Assembly (NCBI RefSeq): GCF_028898845.1
Contig: NZ_CP118574.1
Location: 3,100,001 to 3,164,000, forward strand
DNA: 64,000 bases
Source of the DNA: Streptomyces sp. WZ-12
Lineage (GTDB): Bacteria > Actinomycetota > Actinomycetes > Streptomycetales > Streptomycetaceae
Reading direction: 5' to 3'
Made by a program: the position numbers and the translations under genes
The notes under the pieces: model-generated
Databases searched by the model: none
The model's input: the letters and a program-made list of their open reading frames with translations, nothing else
Told to the model about the DNA's origin: nothing
Part shown: piece after piece, positions 27,875-37,901 of the stretch
Numbering within the stretch: the first letter of the stretch is position 1
How the letters are laid out: the number at the start of each line of letters is the position of its first letter

Positions 27875-28237
27875 ATGGGTGACGCACGCCTGCACGAACT
27901 CCAGACCGCGCTGACCGCTGCCTGTGACCTCGCCTCCGCGCTGCACTCGGCGCCGACCCGGCAGGACGCCGACGAGCTCGTCGACGTCCTCCGCCGGGCG
28001 CTGAGCGCCGCCAGCTCGCTGGGCGGACCCACCCCCGGCCCGACGGGCTGCGCCCTGCATCCCAACGGCGCGGTGGATCCCCTGCACGGCGACCCCGAGG
28101 ACCCACTGCCCCCGGGCTACGGCAAGTGCCTGCTGTGCAACGACCGCAGGCGCCGGGCGGACGCCCACCCCGGGCACGTCCGCCCGATCGCCCGCCGGCG
28201 CCCGCATCCGGACTGGCACCGTCGGCTCAGCGCATAG
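27875..28237 (+). CDS. Hypothetical small protein with Cys/His cluster (probable DNA-damage-inducible gene)
   Basis: I do not recognise this 120-residue protein. Residues about 1-48 form a helix-rich part (HELQTALTAACDLASALHS, DADELVDVLRRALSAASSLGG); the second part has CALHPN, then GKCLLCNDRRRR and HPGH, which may be a small zinc-binding site made of a Cys-x2-Cys knuckle plus His and Cys. The tail is basic (RPIARRRPHPDWHRRLSA). ATG 27875 is favoured because GC3 bias begins around it and a PafBC-like promoter ends seven bases upstream. Longer starts at 27812 or 27851 are less likely. The function is unknown; regulation suggests a link to DNA damage. Confidence 0.65.
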   Translation: MGDARLHELQTALTAACDLASALHSAPTRQDADELVDVLRRALSAASSLGGPTPGPTGCALHPNGAVDPLHGDPEDPLPPGYGKCLLCNDRRRRADAHPGHVRPIARRRPHPDWHRRLSA

Positions 28238-28264
28238 GGCCCGCCCCGGCGTGGGCCCGCGCGG

Positions 28265-29149
28265 CTAGCCGGACGCGCCGTCAAAGTCGTCGGACTCCGC
28301 CGCGCCGCGCCGGGCCCCGGCGTCCCGTTTGCGGTCCGGGCGCAGGGCGATCCAGCCGAGCACGGCGGCGACGGCCAGCGCGGCGACCGCCAGCAGGACC
28401 GCGTTCGGCACGGCGTTGCCCAGTTGGGCCGCCCACTTCTCCACCCTCATGTCGGAGTCCGCGTCGACGATCCCGGGCAGCGCGCTGGTCCCGTTGAAGG
28501 TCAGGAACAGCACGCCGATGCCGATGAAGAACAGCCCGGAGATCACCGACGTGGTGTGCAGCCGCAGCCGGCCGAGCGCGAACTCGCGGCCGCGCAGCCA
28601 GCCCCGGGTGCCGAGCCGGAAGCGGTCCCAGAGCAGGGCGAGCACGAAGAGCGGCAGCGCCATGCCCAGCGCGTAGACGGCGAGCATCGAGGCGCCGTAG
28701 ACCGGGGAGCCGCTGACCGCGGTCACGGTCAGCACCGAGCCGAGGATCGGCCCGGCGCAGAAGCCGGCCAGGCCGTAGACGCAGCCGAGCAGGAAGGTCG
28801 ACAGGGCGGTGCGCGGGGTTATCCGGGCGGCCGCCTCCTGCGCGCGCCGGGAGGCGAAGCCCAGGCCGACGATCTGCGCCAGGCCGAGCGCGATGACCAG
28901 CCAGCCGCCGACCGCGATCAGCAGGTCGCGGTTGCCGTTGAAGAGCTTGCTGGCGGCGGTGCTGGCAGCGCCCAGCGGCACCAGGGTGGTGGCCAGCCCC
29001 AGGTAGAACACCCCGGTGCGGGCCAGCAGCCGGCCGGGGCTGGCCAGCGAGTAGGCGAAGAACGCCGGGAGCAGCAGGGCGCTGCACGGGCTGATCAGCG
29101 CGAGCGCCCCGCCGAGGAACGCGGCGAGGTAGCCGATGTCGCCGGTCAC
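28265..29149 (-). CDS. CcdA-type thiol-disulfide electron transporter (cytochrome c biogenesis transmembrane protein)
   Basis: A 294-residue membrane protein with about six membrane segments in the CcdA/DsbD-like domain. The two redox cysteines appear in ALISPCSALLLPAF (Cys near residue 21) and GLAGFCAGPILGS (Cys near 136), as in CcdA. A further segment follows near residues 255-280, then an Arg/Asp-rich tail. The family carries electrons across the membrane to reduce external thioredoxin-like proteins. The GTG at 29149 overlaps the stop of the thioredoxin-like gene by four bases, so the two are coupled. Confidence 0.9.
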   Translation of the reverse strand: MTGDIGYLAAFLGGALALISPCSALLLPAFFAYSLASPGRLLARTGVFYLGLATTLVPLGAASTAASKLFNGNRDLLIAVGGWLVIALGLAQIVGLGFASRRAQEAAARITPRTALSTFLLGCVYGLAGFCAGPILGSVLTVTAVSGSPVYGASMLAVYALGMALPLFVLALLWDRFRLGTRGWLRGREFALGRLRLHTTSVISGLFFIGIGVLFLTFNGTSALPGIVDADSDMRVEKWAAQLGNAVPNAVLLAVAALAVAAVLGWIALRPDRKRDAGARRGAAESDDFDGASG

Positions 29150-29910
29150 TTGCCGGCCCCCGCGCCCTTGTGGCGCGCGCTCGCGGCGGCCTGCTCGATG
29201 GTCTGCTCGAAGAGCCGGGTCTCCTGCGCGCCGGCGACCGGCCGGCCGTTGATCAGGAAGGACGGGGTGGACTGCACGCCGATCTGGTAGCCCTCCTCCT
29301 GGTCCTTCTTCAACGCCTGCTCGGCGGCCGGGGAGTTCAGGTCGGTGCGGAACTTGTCCAGGTCGGGCACGCCGGCGGTGCGGGCCAGCTCGACCAGCTT
29401 GTCCTCGGCGAGCGCGTCGCCCTTGCGGGTCTTGGCGTAGAGCTCGTCGTGCAACTGCCAGAACTTGCCCTGCTGGCCGGCGGCCCAGGAGGCGCGGGCG
29501 GCGCGCTCGGAGTCGGCGCCGTAGATGGTGAAGTTGCGGAACTCGATCCGCAGGGTGCCGTCCTCGACGTACTTCTTGACCAGGTCGGGCTTGGTCTCGC
29601 GGTTGAAGCGGCCGCAGAACGAGCACTGGTAGTCGGCGTATTCGACCAGCACGACCGGGGCGTCGGGCTTGCCGAGGGCCAGCGGGTCGCCGGCGGTGCG
29701 GCGGCTGGTGCGCTTGGCGAGGTCGTCGTACAGCTTCTGCTGGCCGTCGTCCTCCTGGGGCGTGACGGAGGCGGCGGCGCCGGGGGCGGTGTCCCGACCG
29801 TTCTCGACGGCCTTGCCGACCGCGACGGCGACGGCGATCACCGCCACCACCAGCGCGAGGACCGCGCCAACGGCGGCGAGTTTGCGGGCAGGGGAAGCGG
29901 AAGCGGGCAT
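29146..29910 (-). CDS. DsbA-like membrane-anchored thiol oxidoreductase
   Basis: A 254-residue protein with an N-terminal membrane anchor (residues about 9-34) and a thioredoxin/DsbA-type domain. The active site is CSFC in VEYADYQCSFCGRFNRETKP near residue 95, and the cis-proline loop is QSTPSFLINGRPVAG near 214-228. AGGAG precedes the ATG at 29910. Family members catalyse dithiol exchange outside the membrane; the CcdA-type partner encoded immediately downstream would provide reducing power, so a reductase role (as in ResA/cytochrome c or repair) is also possible. Confidence 0.92.
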   Translation of the reverse strand: MPASASPARKLAAVGAVLALVVAVIAVAVAVGKAVENGRDTAPGAAASVTPQEDDGQQKLYDDLAKRTSRRTAGDPLALGKPDAPVVLVEYADYQCSFCGRFNRETKPDLVKKYVEDGTLRIEFRNFTIYGADSERAARASWAAGQQGKFWQLHDELYAKTRKGDALAEDKLVELARTAGVPDLDKFRTDLNSPAAEQALKKDQEEGYQIGVQSTPSFLINGRPVAGAQETRLFEQTIEQAAASARHKGAGAGK

Positions 29911-29968
29911 GCGAAAGCTCCTGTGCTGCGAAAGGGGTGTACGGGATGGGCGGGCCGGGCGGGGCGGC

Positions 29969-30391
29969 CTATATCCGCAGTACGGGCAGGAGCGCGGTGT
30001 GGTCCGTGGCCGGGCCGCCGTCGGTGGGCGGGCGGGCCAGGGCGAAGGTCCGGGGGAGGTCGGCGGCGAGCGGCCCGGGGCCCGTGACGTCCGGAGCGAG
30101 CGGCTCGGCGCGGTGCGGGGCCGGCAGCGGGGCGGCCTCACCGGGGCTCGGCGCATGGCGGCCGGAGCAGTGCTTGACGCCGTCGGCCACCGCGATCGGG
30201 GCGGTGGCGGCCGACGCCGTGGCGGACGCGGTGTTCGGGCCCGCGGGGGCGCTCCGCCAGATGTCGGCGGCCGCGGCGGCGCGGCCGGCCAGCCACGCCT
30301 GGTCGCCGCCGATCCGGCAGAGCAACGGGCCGAACGCGACCGCGAGGAGGAACAGCAGGGTCAGCGGCGCGGAGCGGCGCAGCCGGCGCAT
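29969..30391 (-). CDS. Hypothetical small protein with N-terminal membrane segment
   Basis: I do not recognise this 140-residue protein. It begins MRRLRRSAPLTLLFLLAVAFGPLLC, a signal or anchor with a cysteine at its end, followed by an Ala/Pro-rich, mostly disordered tail with few cysteines (KHCSG) and no known domain. GGGAGGGATC precedes the ATG at 30391. It is upstream of the DsbA-like and CcdA-type genes (58-bp gap) and probably in the same operon; it may be a substrate or partner of that thiol pair, but this is inference. Confidence 0.65.
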   Translation of the reverse strand: MRRLRRSAPLTLLFLLAVAFGPLLCRIGGDQAWLAGRAAAAADIWRSAPAGPNTASATASAATAPIAVADGVKHCSGRHAPSPGEAAPLPAPHRAEPLAPDVTGPGPLAADLPRTFALARPPTDGGPATDHTALLPVLRI

Positions 30392-30779
30392 GATCCCTCC
30401 CCCTCGGTGTCGGTCCGTGTCGTCTGGGTCCGTGTCATTCGGAACGTCCCATCCTACGGACCGCCGGCGGCGGGTGACCGCGAACGGCGGCGGACGGCTG
30501 CGAACGGCGGCGGTGGCATAGCTCACCCCACTACGCCCCTCATTTGATGGCGAGTTGTCGGGCTATGCCCTCTTTGTCGGCTTTGGTCGGCGGCGGGGCG
30601 GCCTGCGATAGTCGTCCGCGGCGACCCCCCGTTGGCGCGGGCCCGGTCGCATCCGGCCGCGCGGGCCACCCCTTCCGCCCGCTGACGGCCGGGAACCGGG
30701 GCTCGCCCCGCGGCATCCCGCGGGACGGCCCCGGTCCCGTTTCGCGGGGAGGGCGACGCCCCCGGCGGTCAGCGGTCGG
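30392..30779. other. 388-bp intergenic region with two short direct repeats
   Basis: No gene. Features: GGTCCGTGTC occurs twice (30412-30421 and 30427-30436, 15-bp period) just upstream of the small-protein start; GCGAACGGCGGCGG occurs twice (30480-30493 and 30500-30513). An eight-bp inverted repeat GGCATAGC/GCTATGCC (30515-30522 and 30562-30569) also lies here. These may be operators, but no consensus is recognised. Confidence 0.5.
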
Positions 30780-31307
30780 TCAGCGGTCGGTGACCCGGAT
30801 CTCGAACCAGGTCGTCTTGCCGCGCGGCAGCAGGTCCACGCCCCAGCGGTCCGAGAGCTTGTCGACGAGGAAGAGCCCGCGCCCGCTGACGTCCATCGCC
30901 TGCACCGGCATCAGGCAGGGCAGCCCGCGCGAGGGGTCGCGCACCTCCACCCGGATCCAGCCACGGCGGCGCAGTATCCGCAGCCCGAACGTCCGGGCGC
31001 CGGTGTGCCGCACGGCGTTGCCCACCAGCTCCGAGACCAGCAGCACGGAGTGCTCGGCGAGTTGGGGCGTCAGGGACCACTGCGTGAGGAGGATGGCGGC
31101 GGTCAACCGGCGCGCGATGCGGGCGGACTGGGGGCGCGAGGGGAGCCTGACCTCGCCCAGGGTCGGGTCGCCGACCAGGTCGAGCCCGGCGGGCACCGGT
31201 CCGACCGGGGCCGGGGGCGGCTGCCCCTCCGTGCCGGGAATCCCCCAGCGTGCGGCGGCCGTTCCGCTCCGCGGCCGCGGCTGCTCCGTTCCATCCAGGC
31301 CCGCCAT
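30780..31307 (-). CDS. ATP-binding protein, RsbW-like anti-sigma/HATPase_c_2 family
   Basis: The 175-residue protein has an N-terminal Pro/Gly linker (about 45 residues) followed by the HATPase_c_2 fold: HSVLLVSELVGNAVRHTGA (N-box, residues about 85-103), the acidic VEVRDPSRGLPCL, and GRGLFLVDKLSDRWGV (G2 loop) near 145-160. Such proteins are common in Streptomyces and act as serine kinases on anti-anti-sigma factors or as response components; no partner antagonist is adjacent. The ATG at 31307 has a GGGGG stretch five bases upstream. Confidence 0.85.
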   Translation of the reverse strand: MAGLDGTEQPRPRSGTAAARWGIPGTEGQPPPAPVGPVPAGLDLVGDPTLGEVRLPSRPQSARIARRLTAAILLTQWSLTPQLAEHSVLLVSELVGNAVRHTGARTFGLRILRRRGWIRVEVRDPSRGLPCLMPVQAMDVSGRGLFLVDKLSDRWGVDLLPRGKTTWFEIRVTDR

Positions 31308-31581
31308 GCCCCCATCATGACCGCTCGTCAGCGCGTTGGGGGGCGGAACCGGTGGAATCCACTGTCCGGAATCACCGACTCCGCGCCTCCCTCGCGACAT
31401 ATGCCAACGGCAGCGGATGGCCGGCGCCACCCCGTTGACCTGCGGCGCTCCCGTGTGGGCGACGACGGCTCAACGGCCGCCGGCGAGGCCCCGTTACGGT
31501 GTACCGGGCGTTTCCGCAATTCGCCCACACGAGGCATGGCGTACCGGCCACTTCACATACGCCACGTCAACAACAGCCGCC

Positions 31582-32349
31582 TCAGAGGAACTTGGCTTTG
31601 CCCGGCCCGTCCTCGACGAAGCTGCGCATCCCGATCTCCCGGTCCTCGGTCGCGAACAGCCCGGCGAACCAGTTGCGTTCGACCGTCAGACCGGTCTCGA
31701 TGTCGGTCTCCAGCCCGGCGTCGACGGATTCCTTGGCGGCCCGCAGCGCCAGCGCGGGACCGGACGCCAGCCGCGCCGCCCACGCGTGCGCCTGCGCGCG
31801 GACCTCCTCGGCGGGCACCACCCGGTCCACCAGGCCGATGGCGAGCGCCTCGTCGGCCTTGACGTGCCGGCCGGTGAAGATCAGGTCCTTGGCCTTCGAC
31901 GGGCCCACCAGCCGGGCCAGCCGCTGGGTGCCGCCGGCGCCCGGGATCAGGCCGAGCAGGATCTCGGGCTGGCCCAACTTGGCGTTCTCCGCGGCGATCC
32001 GGAAGTCGGCGCAGAGCGCCAACTCGCAGCCGCCGCCGAGGGCGTAGCCGGTGAGCGCGGCGACCACCGGCTTGGGGATCCGGGCCACGGCGGTGAACGC
32101 GTCCTGTAGGGCCTTGGCCCGCACGATCATCGCGGCGTGGTCCATGGCCTGCATTTCCTTGATGTCCGCGCCGGCCGCGAACACCTTCTCGCCGCCCCAG
32201 AGGACGACCGCGCGGACGTCGTCGCGGCGGCCGGCCTCCTCGGCGAGCTCGCGGAGCCGGTCCTGGGTGGCGATGTCCAGGGCGTTCATCGGCGGGCGGT
32301 CCAGGCGGATGGTGCCGACGCCGTCGGCGACCTCAAGATGCACAGTCAT
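31582..32349 (-). CDS. Enoyl-CoA hydratase/isomerase (crotonase) family protein
   Basis: A 255-residue crotonase-fold protein. The oxyanion-hole sequence is GEKVFAAGADIKEM near residues 52-65 and TGYALGGGCELALCADFRIAAE near 100-121; catalytic Glu-type positions are in GQPEILLGLIPGAGGTQRL near 125-143. Family members hydrate enoyl-CoA in beta-oxidation; other crotonase functions are possible. It lies alone between the RsbW-like gene and the L,D-transpeptidases. No obvious regulator is visible. Confidence 0.93.
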   Translation of the reverse strand: MTVHLEVADGVGTIRLDRPPMNALDIATQDRLRELAEEAGRRDDVRAVVLWGGEKVFAAGADIKEMQAMDHAAMIVRAKALQDAFTAVARIPKPVVAALTGYALGGGCELALCADFRIAAENAKLGQPEILLGLIPGAGGTQRLARLVGPSKAKDLIFTGRHVKADEALAIGLVDRVVPAEEVRAQAHAWAARLASGPALALRAAKESVDAGLETDIETGLTVERNWFAGLFATEDREIGMRSFVEDGPGKAKFL

Positions 32350-32451
32350 GCCGGCAGGTTAGTACGCGTTAACGCCCGCACGCCGCCCCGCCTCCGGCCG
32401 TACCGCCCGCGCGGCACCCGGCCGCCCGCGTCCCTCCTCCCGGCTACGCCC

Positions 32452-33678
32452 TTACCCGGCCCGCCACTTGGCCCAGGAGAGGTTCCAGTCGCCGAAGCCG
32501 TTGTCGGGCTGGACGGTGCGGTCGTGCGAGTTCCTGACGATGACGAGGTCGCCGATGAGGGAGTTGCGGTAGAACCAGGCCGCGGGGGTGTCGGGGTCGC
32601 CGCCGCCGCGCCGGTCGTAGAGGCCGACGCAGCCGTGGCTGGCGTTGCGGGTGCCGAACGTGGCCCGGCCGGACCAGTAGTTGCCGTGGATGAAGGTGCC
32701 GGAGGCGCTCAGCCGCATCGCGTGCGGGACGTCCTTGATGTCGTACTCGCCGCCGTAGCCGACGGTCTGGCCGTTCATCCGGGTCACCAGGCTCTTCTCG
32801 CTGATCACCATCTGGCCGTTGTAGGTCTCGGTGCCGGGGGCGCCCGCGGTGATCGGCACGGTCTTGAGGGTCTTGCCGTCGCGCACCACCGTCATCTGCT
32901 TGGTCCGGGCGTCGACGGTGCTGACCTGGCTGCGGCCGACGGTGAACGAGACCTGCTTGGTCTGGGTGCCGTAGACGCCGGGGCGGCCCTCGACGCCGTT
33001 GAGGTCGAGGCGGAGGGTGACCTTGGTGCCGGGCGCCCAGTACTTCTCAGGGCGGAAGTCGAGGCGGTCGTTGCCGAACCAGTGGCCGACGATCGGGACG
33101 GCGGGCCGGGCGGTGACCGTGACGGCCCGCTCGACGGCCCGGGGGTGGGTGATGCCGCGGCTGAAACGGATCGAGACCGGCATCCCGACGCCGACCCGTT
33201 GGCCGTTCTCGGGGCTGTACTCGCCGATGAAGGTGTTCTTCGGGACGAGGGTGGTGAACGAGGCGTGCTCGGCGGCCTGTCGGCCCCGGCGGTCCACCGC
33301 CACCGCTTCGACGGTGTACCGCGTCGAGGCGCCGAGGTGGGTGCTGGGCCGCCACAGGGCGCCGCCGCCGGATATCTCGCCGTCGACCTCGTTACCCTTG
33401 GCGTCGGTGACCTTCACCGAACGCAGCTTCCCCTGCTGGGCGGTGACCTTCAGGGCGCCGCTGGTGGCCACCTCCCGGGCGCCGTCCCCGGGCGCTATCA
33501 CCACGGCGGCCTGTGAGGCGGTCCCCGCCGTCGACCGCCCGCTCGGCGCGCCGTCCGCGTCGCCGCCGCAGGCGGAGACCAACAACAGCATGGGAGCGAG
33601 CAGTAGCACGAGCGGACCGCCCGCGCGGCGCGCCGGCGACCGGCGCACCGGCTCCCCCGGCATCGGTTGGACGTTCAC
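32452..33678 (-). CDS. L,D-transpeptidase lipoprotein with Ig-like domains (Ldt-type, copy 1)
   Basis: A 408-residue cell-wall cross-linking enzyme. It has a lipoprotein signal with lipobox LVSAC (Cys near 37), two Ig-like domains (residues about 60-250), and a YkuD catalytic domain with MHGNYWSGRATFGTRNASHGCVGL (the His and catalytic Cys motif H-x16-18-SHGC) near residues 340-365. It builds 3-3 peptidoglycan cross-links, replacing penicillin-sensitive 4-3 links. The GTG 33678 has an AAAGGGG site; codons upstream are less biased. A candidate promoter is at 33752-33779. A paralogue lies upstream. Confidence 0.93.
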   Translation of the reverse strand: MNVQPMPGEPVRRSPARRAGGPLVLLLAPMLLLVSACGGDADGAPSGRSTAGTASQAAVVIAPGDGAREVATSGALKVTAQQGKLRSVKVTDAKGNEVDGEISGGGALWRPSTHLGASTRYTVEAVAVDRRGRQAAEHASFTTLVPKNTFIGEYSPENGQRVGVGMPVSIRFSRGITHPRAVERAVTVTARPAVPIVGHWFGNDRLDFRPEKYWAPGTKVTLRLDLNGVEGRPGVYGTQTKQVSFTVGRSQVSTVDARTKQMTVVRDGKTLKTVPITAGAPGTETYNGQMVISEKSLVTRMNGQTVGYGGEYDIKDVPHAMRLSASGTFIHGNYWSGRATFGTRNASHGCVGLYDRRGGGDPDTPAAWFYRNSLIGDLVIVRNSHDRTVQPDNGFGDWNLSWAKWRAG

Positions 33679-33751
33679 GACTGGCCCCTTTCCCCCTCGC
33701 ACGGCCCGCGACTGGCCCGCGCCCGGGCGACGCCGACCGGGTGCGTGCCGC

Positions 33752-33779
33752 TAGATAACCACACCGCACCGACAGTCAA
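33752..33779 (-). promoter_or_regulatory. Candidate promoter for L,D-transpeptidase copy 1
   Basis: On the minus strand TTGACT (33779-33774) is a near-perfect -35 box; TATCTA (33757-33752) after a 16-bp spacer is a plausible, AT-rich -10 region. Transcription would start about 70 bp before the GTG. The region is otherwise GC-rich, which makes the pair stand out. Confidence 0.5.
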
Positions 33780-33883
33780 CTCCCCGCGCTGGTAGGCGTT
33801 TAGTCGCGTGCGGCGGGTGGGGCCGCGGGCAAGCGTACGAGCGCCCGGTGGCTCGCGCCGGGGCGCGAGGGGCCGGGGCCGGT

Positions 33884-35158
33884 TCAGTTCCGCGCGCTGC
33901 CCGCCCGCCAGGCCGACCACGGCATGTTCCAGCCGCCCAGGCCGTTGTCGGCGGCGACGGTGCGGTCCGGGGAGTTGTGGACCACCACGGTGTCGCCGAC
34001 GATCGAGTTCCGGTACAGCCAGCCGGCCGGGGTGTCCGGGCCGCCGCCCCGGATGTCCTTCAACCCCACGCAGCCGTGGCTGGTGTTGAGGCCGCCGAAG
34101 ACCCGCGGCGAGGCCCAGTAGTTGCCGTGCAGGAAGGTGCCGGAGCGGGTCAGCCGCATGGCGTGCGGCACGTCCGGGATGTCGTACTCGGTACCGAAGC
34201 CGACGGTGTCCCCGTCCATCCGGGTCACCGCGTGCCGCTCCAGGATCACCATCGTCCCGTTGTAGGTGGGGTTCTCCTCGTTGCCTGCGGTCACCGGCAG
34301 GACGGCGAGCAGCCGACCGTCGCGGTGGACGGTCAGCGTGTGCCGGGCGGCGTCCACGACGCTGATCTGGTCCCGGCCCACCTGGTAGTGGAGGGTCTTG
34401 TGCTGGACCCCGTAGGAGCCGGGGCCGGTCCGCACCTCGCGCAGCCGCAGTTGGACGGTGAGGCGGGTGCCCGGCCGCCAACGGGTGCGGGGGCGGAAGT
34501 CCAGCCTCCGGTGGCCGAACCAGTGCGGGGCGATCTCGACGGCGGGCCGGGCGCTGACCGTGACCGCGCGCTCGACGGCGGCGCGGTCGAGCACCGGCCG
34601 GTTGAAGACCAGCGAGAAGATCAGGCCGGTGCCGACCGTGGTGTCGCTCTCCGGCGAGTAGAAACCGAGGACGCGGTGCGCGGGCGCGAAGGTGGTGAAG
34701 GTGGTGCGCCGGCTGGTGCGGCGGCCGGCGCCGTCCAGCGCGACCGCGTCCACGGTGTACCGGGCGCCGAGTTCGAGGGAGTCCGACACCGGGCGCCAGA
34801 TCGTGCCGTCCCGGGAGATCCGGCCGGCGACCGGCTGCCGGCCGCCGCCGGCGGTGCGGTTGACCTCGACCCGCTCCAACCGGCCCGTCGGCACCCGGAC
34901 CTCCAACCGCCCGTTGGCCCGTACACCGCGCGCGCCATCTCCGGGGACGATGCGGATGGCCTCCTCCGGGGCGGGCGGCGCGCCCCCGAGGAAGAGGTCA
35001 GGTTGGGCGCAACCGGTCAGCGCCACCGCGCCGGTGAGCGCGGCCAGCAGTGCGCGGGTGGTACGGCGCAGGCGGTGCGGCCGGCGGCCCGTCGGCGCGC
35101 GGCCCGCGGCGCGGCCCTGGGGGGCGCCCCCTGGTCGATGGTCCTGATGACCGGTCAT
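33884..35158 (-). CDS. L,D-transpeptidase lipoprotein with Ig-like domains (Ldt-type, copy 2)
   Basis: A 424-residue paralogue of the downstream gene. The signal peptide ends in lipobox LTGC (Cys near 50) after a long basic n-region, followed by Ig-like domains and the YkuD domain with FLHGNYWASPRVFGGLNTSHGCVGL near residues 355-380 (catalytic His and Cys). TVGFGTEYDIPDVPHAMRL precedes it. The two proteins align over their full length but differ in their loops, so they are diverged rather than a recent duplicate. ATG 35158 has a weak ribosome site. It is divergent to glgX. Confidence 0.93.
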   Translation of the reverse strand: MTGHQDHRPGGAPQGRAAGRAPTGRRPHRLRRTTRALLAALTGAVALTGCAQPDLFLGGAPPAPEEAIRIVPGDGARGVRANGRLEVRVPTGRLERVEVNRTAGGGRQPVAGRISRDGTIWRPVSDSLELGARYTVDAVALDGAGRRTSRRTTFTTFAPAHRVLGFYSPESDTTVGTGLIFSLVFNRPVLDRAAVERAVTVSARPAVEIAPHWFGHRRLDFRPRTRWRPGTRLTVQLRLREVRTGPGSYGVQHKTLHYQVGRDQISVVDAARHTLTVHRDGRLLAVLPVTAGNEENPTYNGTMVILERHAVTRMDGDTVGFGTEYDIPDVPHAMRLTRSGTFLHGNYWASPRVFGGLNTSHGCVGLKDIRGGGPDTPAGWLYRNSIVGDTVVVHNSPDRTVAADNGLGGWNMPWSAWRAGSARN

Positions 35159-35437
35159 ACGCCGGATTGTGACGGATGATGCGCGAGTTGGACGGTATGC
35201 CGCGTATCGGAATGTCATGGACGCGCCGCGAGCGCGGGCGGGGCGGACCCGGGACGACGGAACTCCGCGGAGATCCGTCAGCAGCGCCTTAAGCGTGAGG
35301 CAACGCCCGGTTGCGGGCAGAACAACGGTGCAGCACCGCACCGCGGGCGGCGGCCCCGCGCACGGCCGGGACGCCCCCGGCCGACGACCGGGCGCCACCG
35401 CCCGGACCTGAGTCCTTCAGCCGCAGGAGGCCGGCAC

Positions 35438-37747
<2,310 letters not shown>

Positions 37748-37871
37748 CGGGACCAGCGCTCCGGGTCGGTGACCGGGTACCTGAATCCACGTCAACGAGC
37801 CCTGCAACAAGGAGTTTTACCGGCCCCGACCCATCCCGTTCCGGCCGCTCCGGCGCAATCCGCGTGAGCGA

Positions 37872-37893
37872 TGTCAGTGGGGCACCGTACGCT
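37872..37893 (+). promoter_or_regulatory. PafBC-type (RecA-independent DNA-damage) promoter of the ABC exporter
   Basis: TGTCAGTG (37872-37879), exactly eight bases, then TACGCT (37888-37893). It matches tTGTCRGTG-N8-TAnnnT except the first base (A for T). The start codon at 37902 is nine bases past the -10 box, again implying a leaderless mRNA. The spacing and -35-like motif are the same as in front of 27875. Confidence 0.75.
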
Positions 37894-37901
37894 CGCGGGT
37901 G

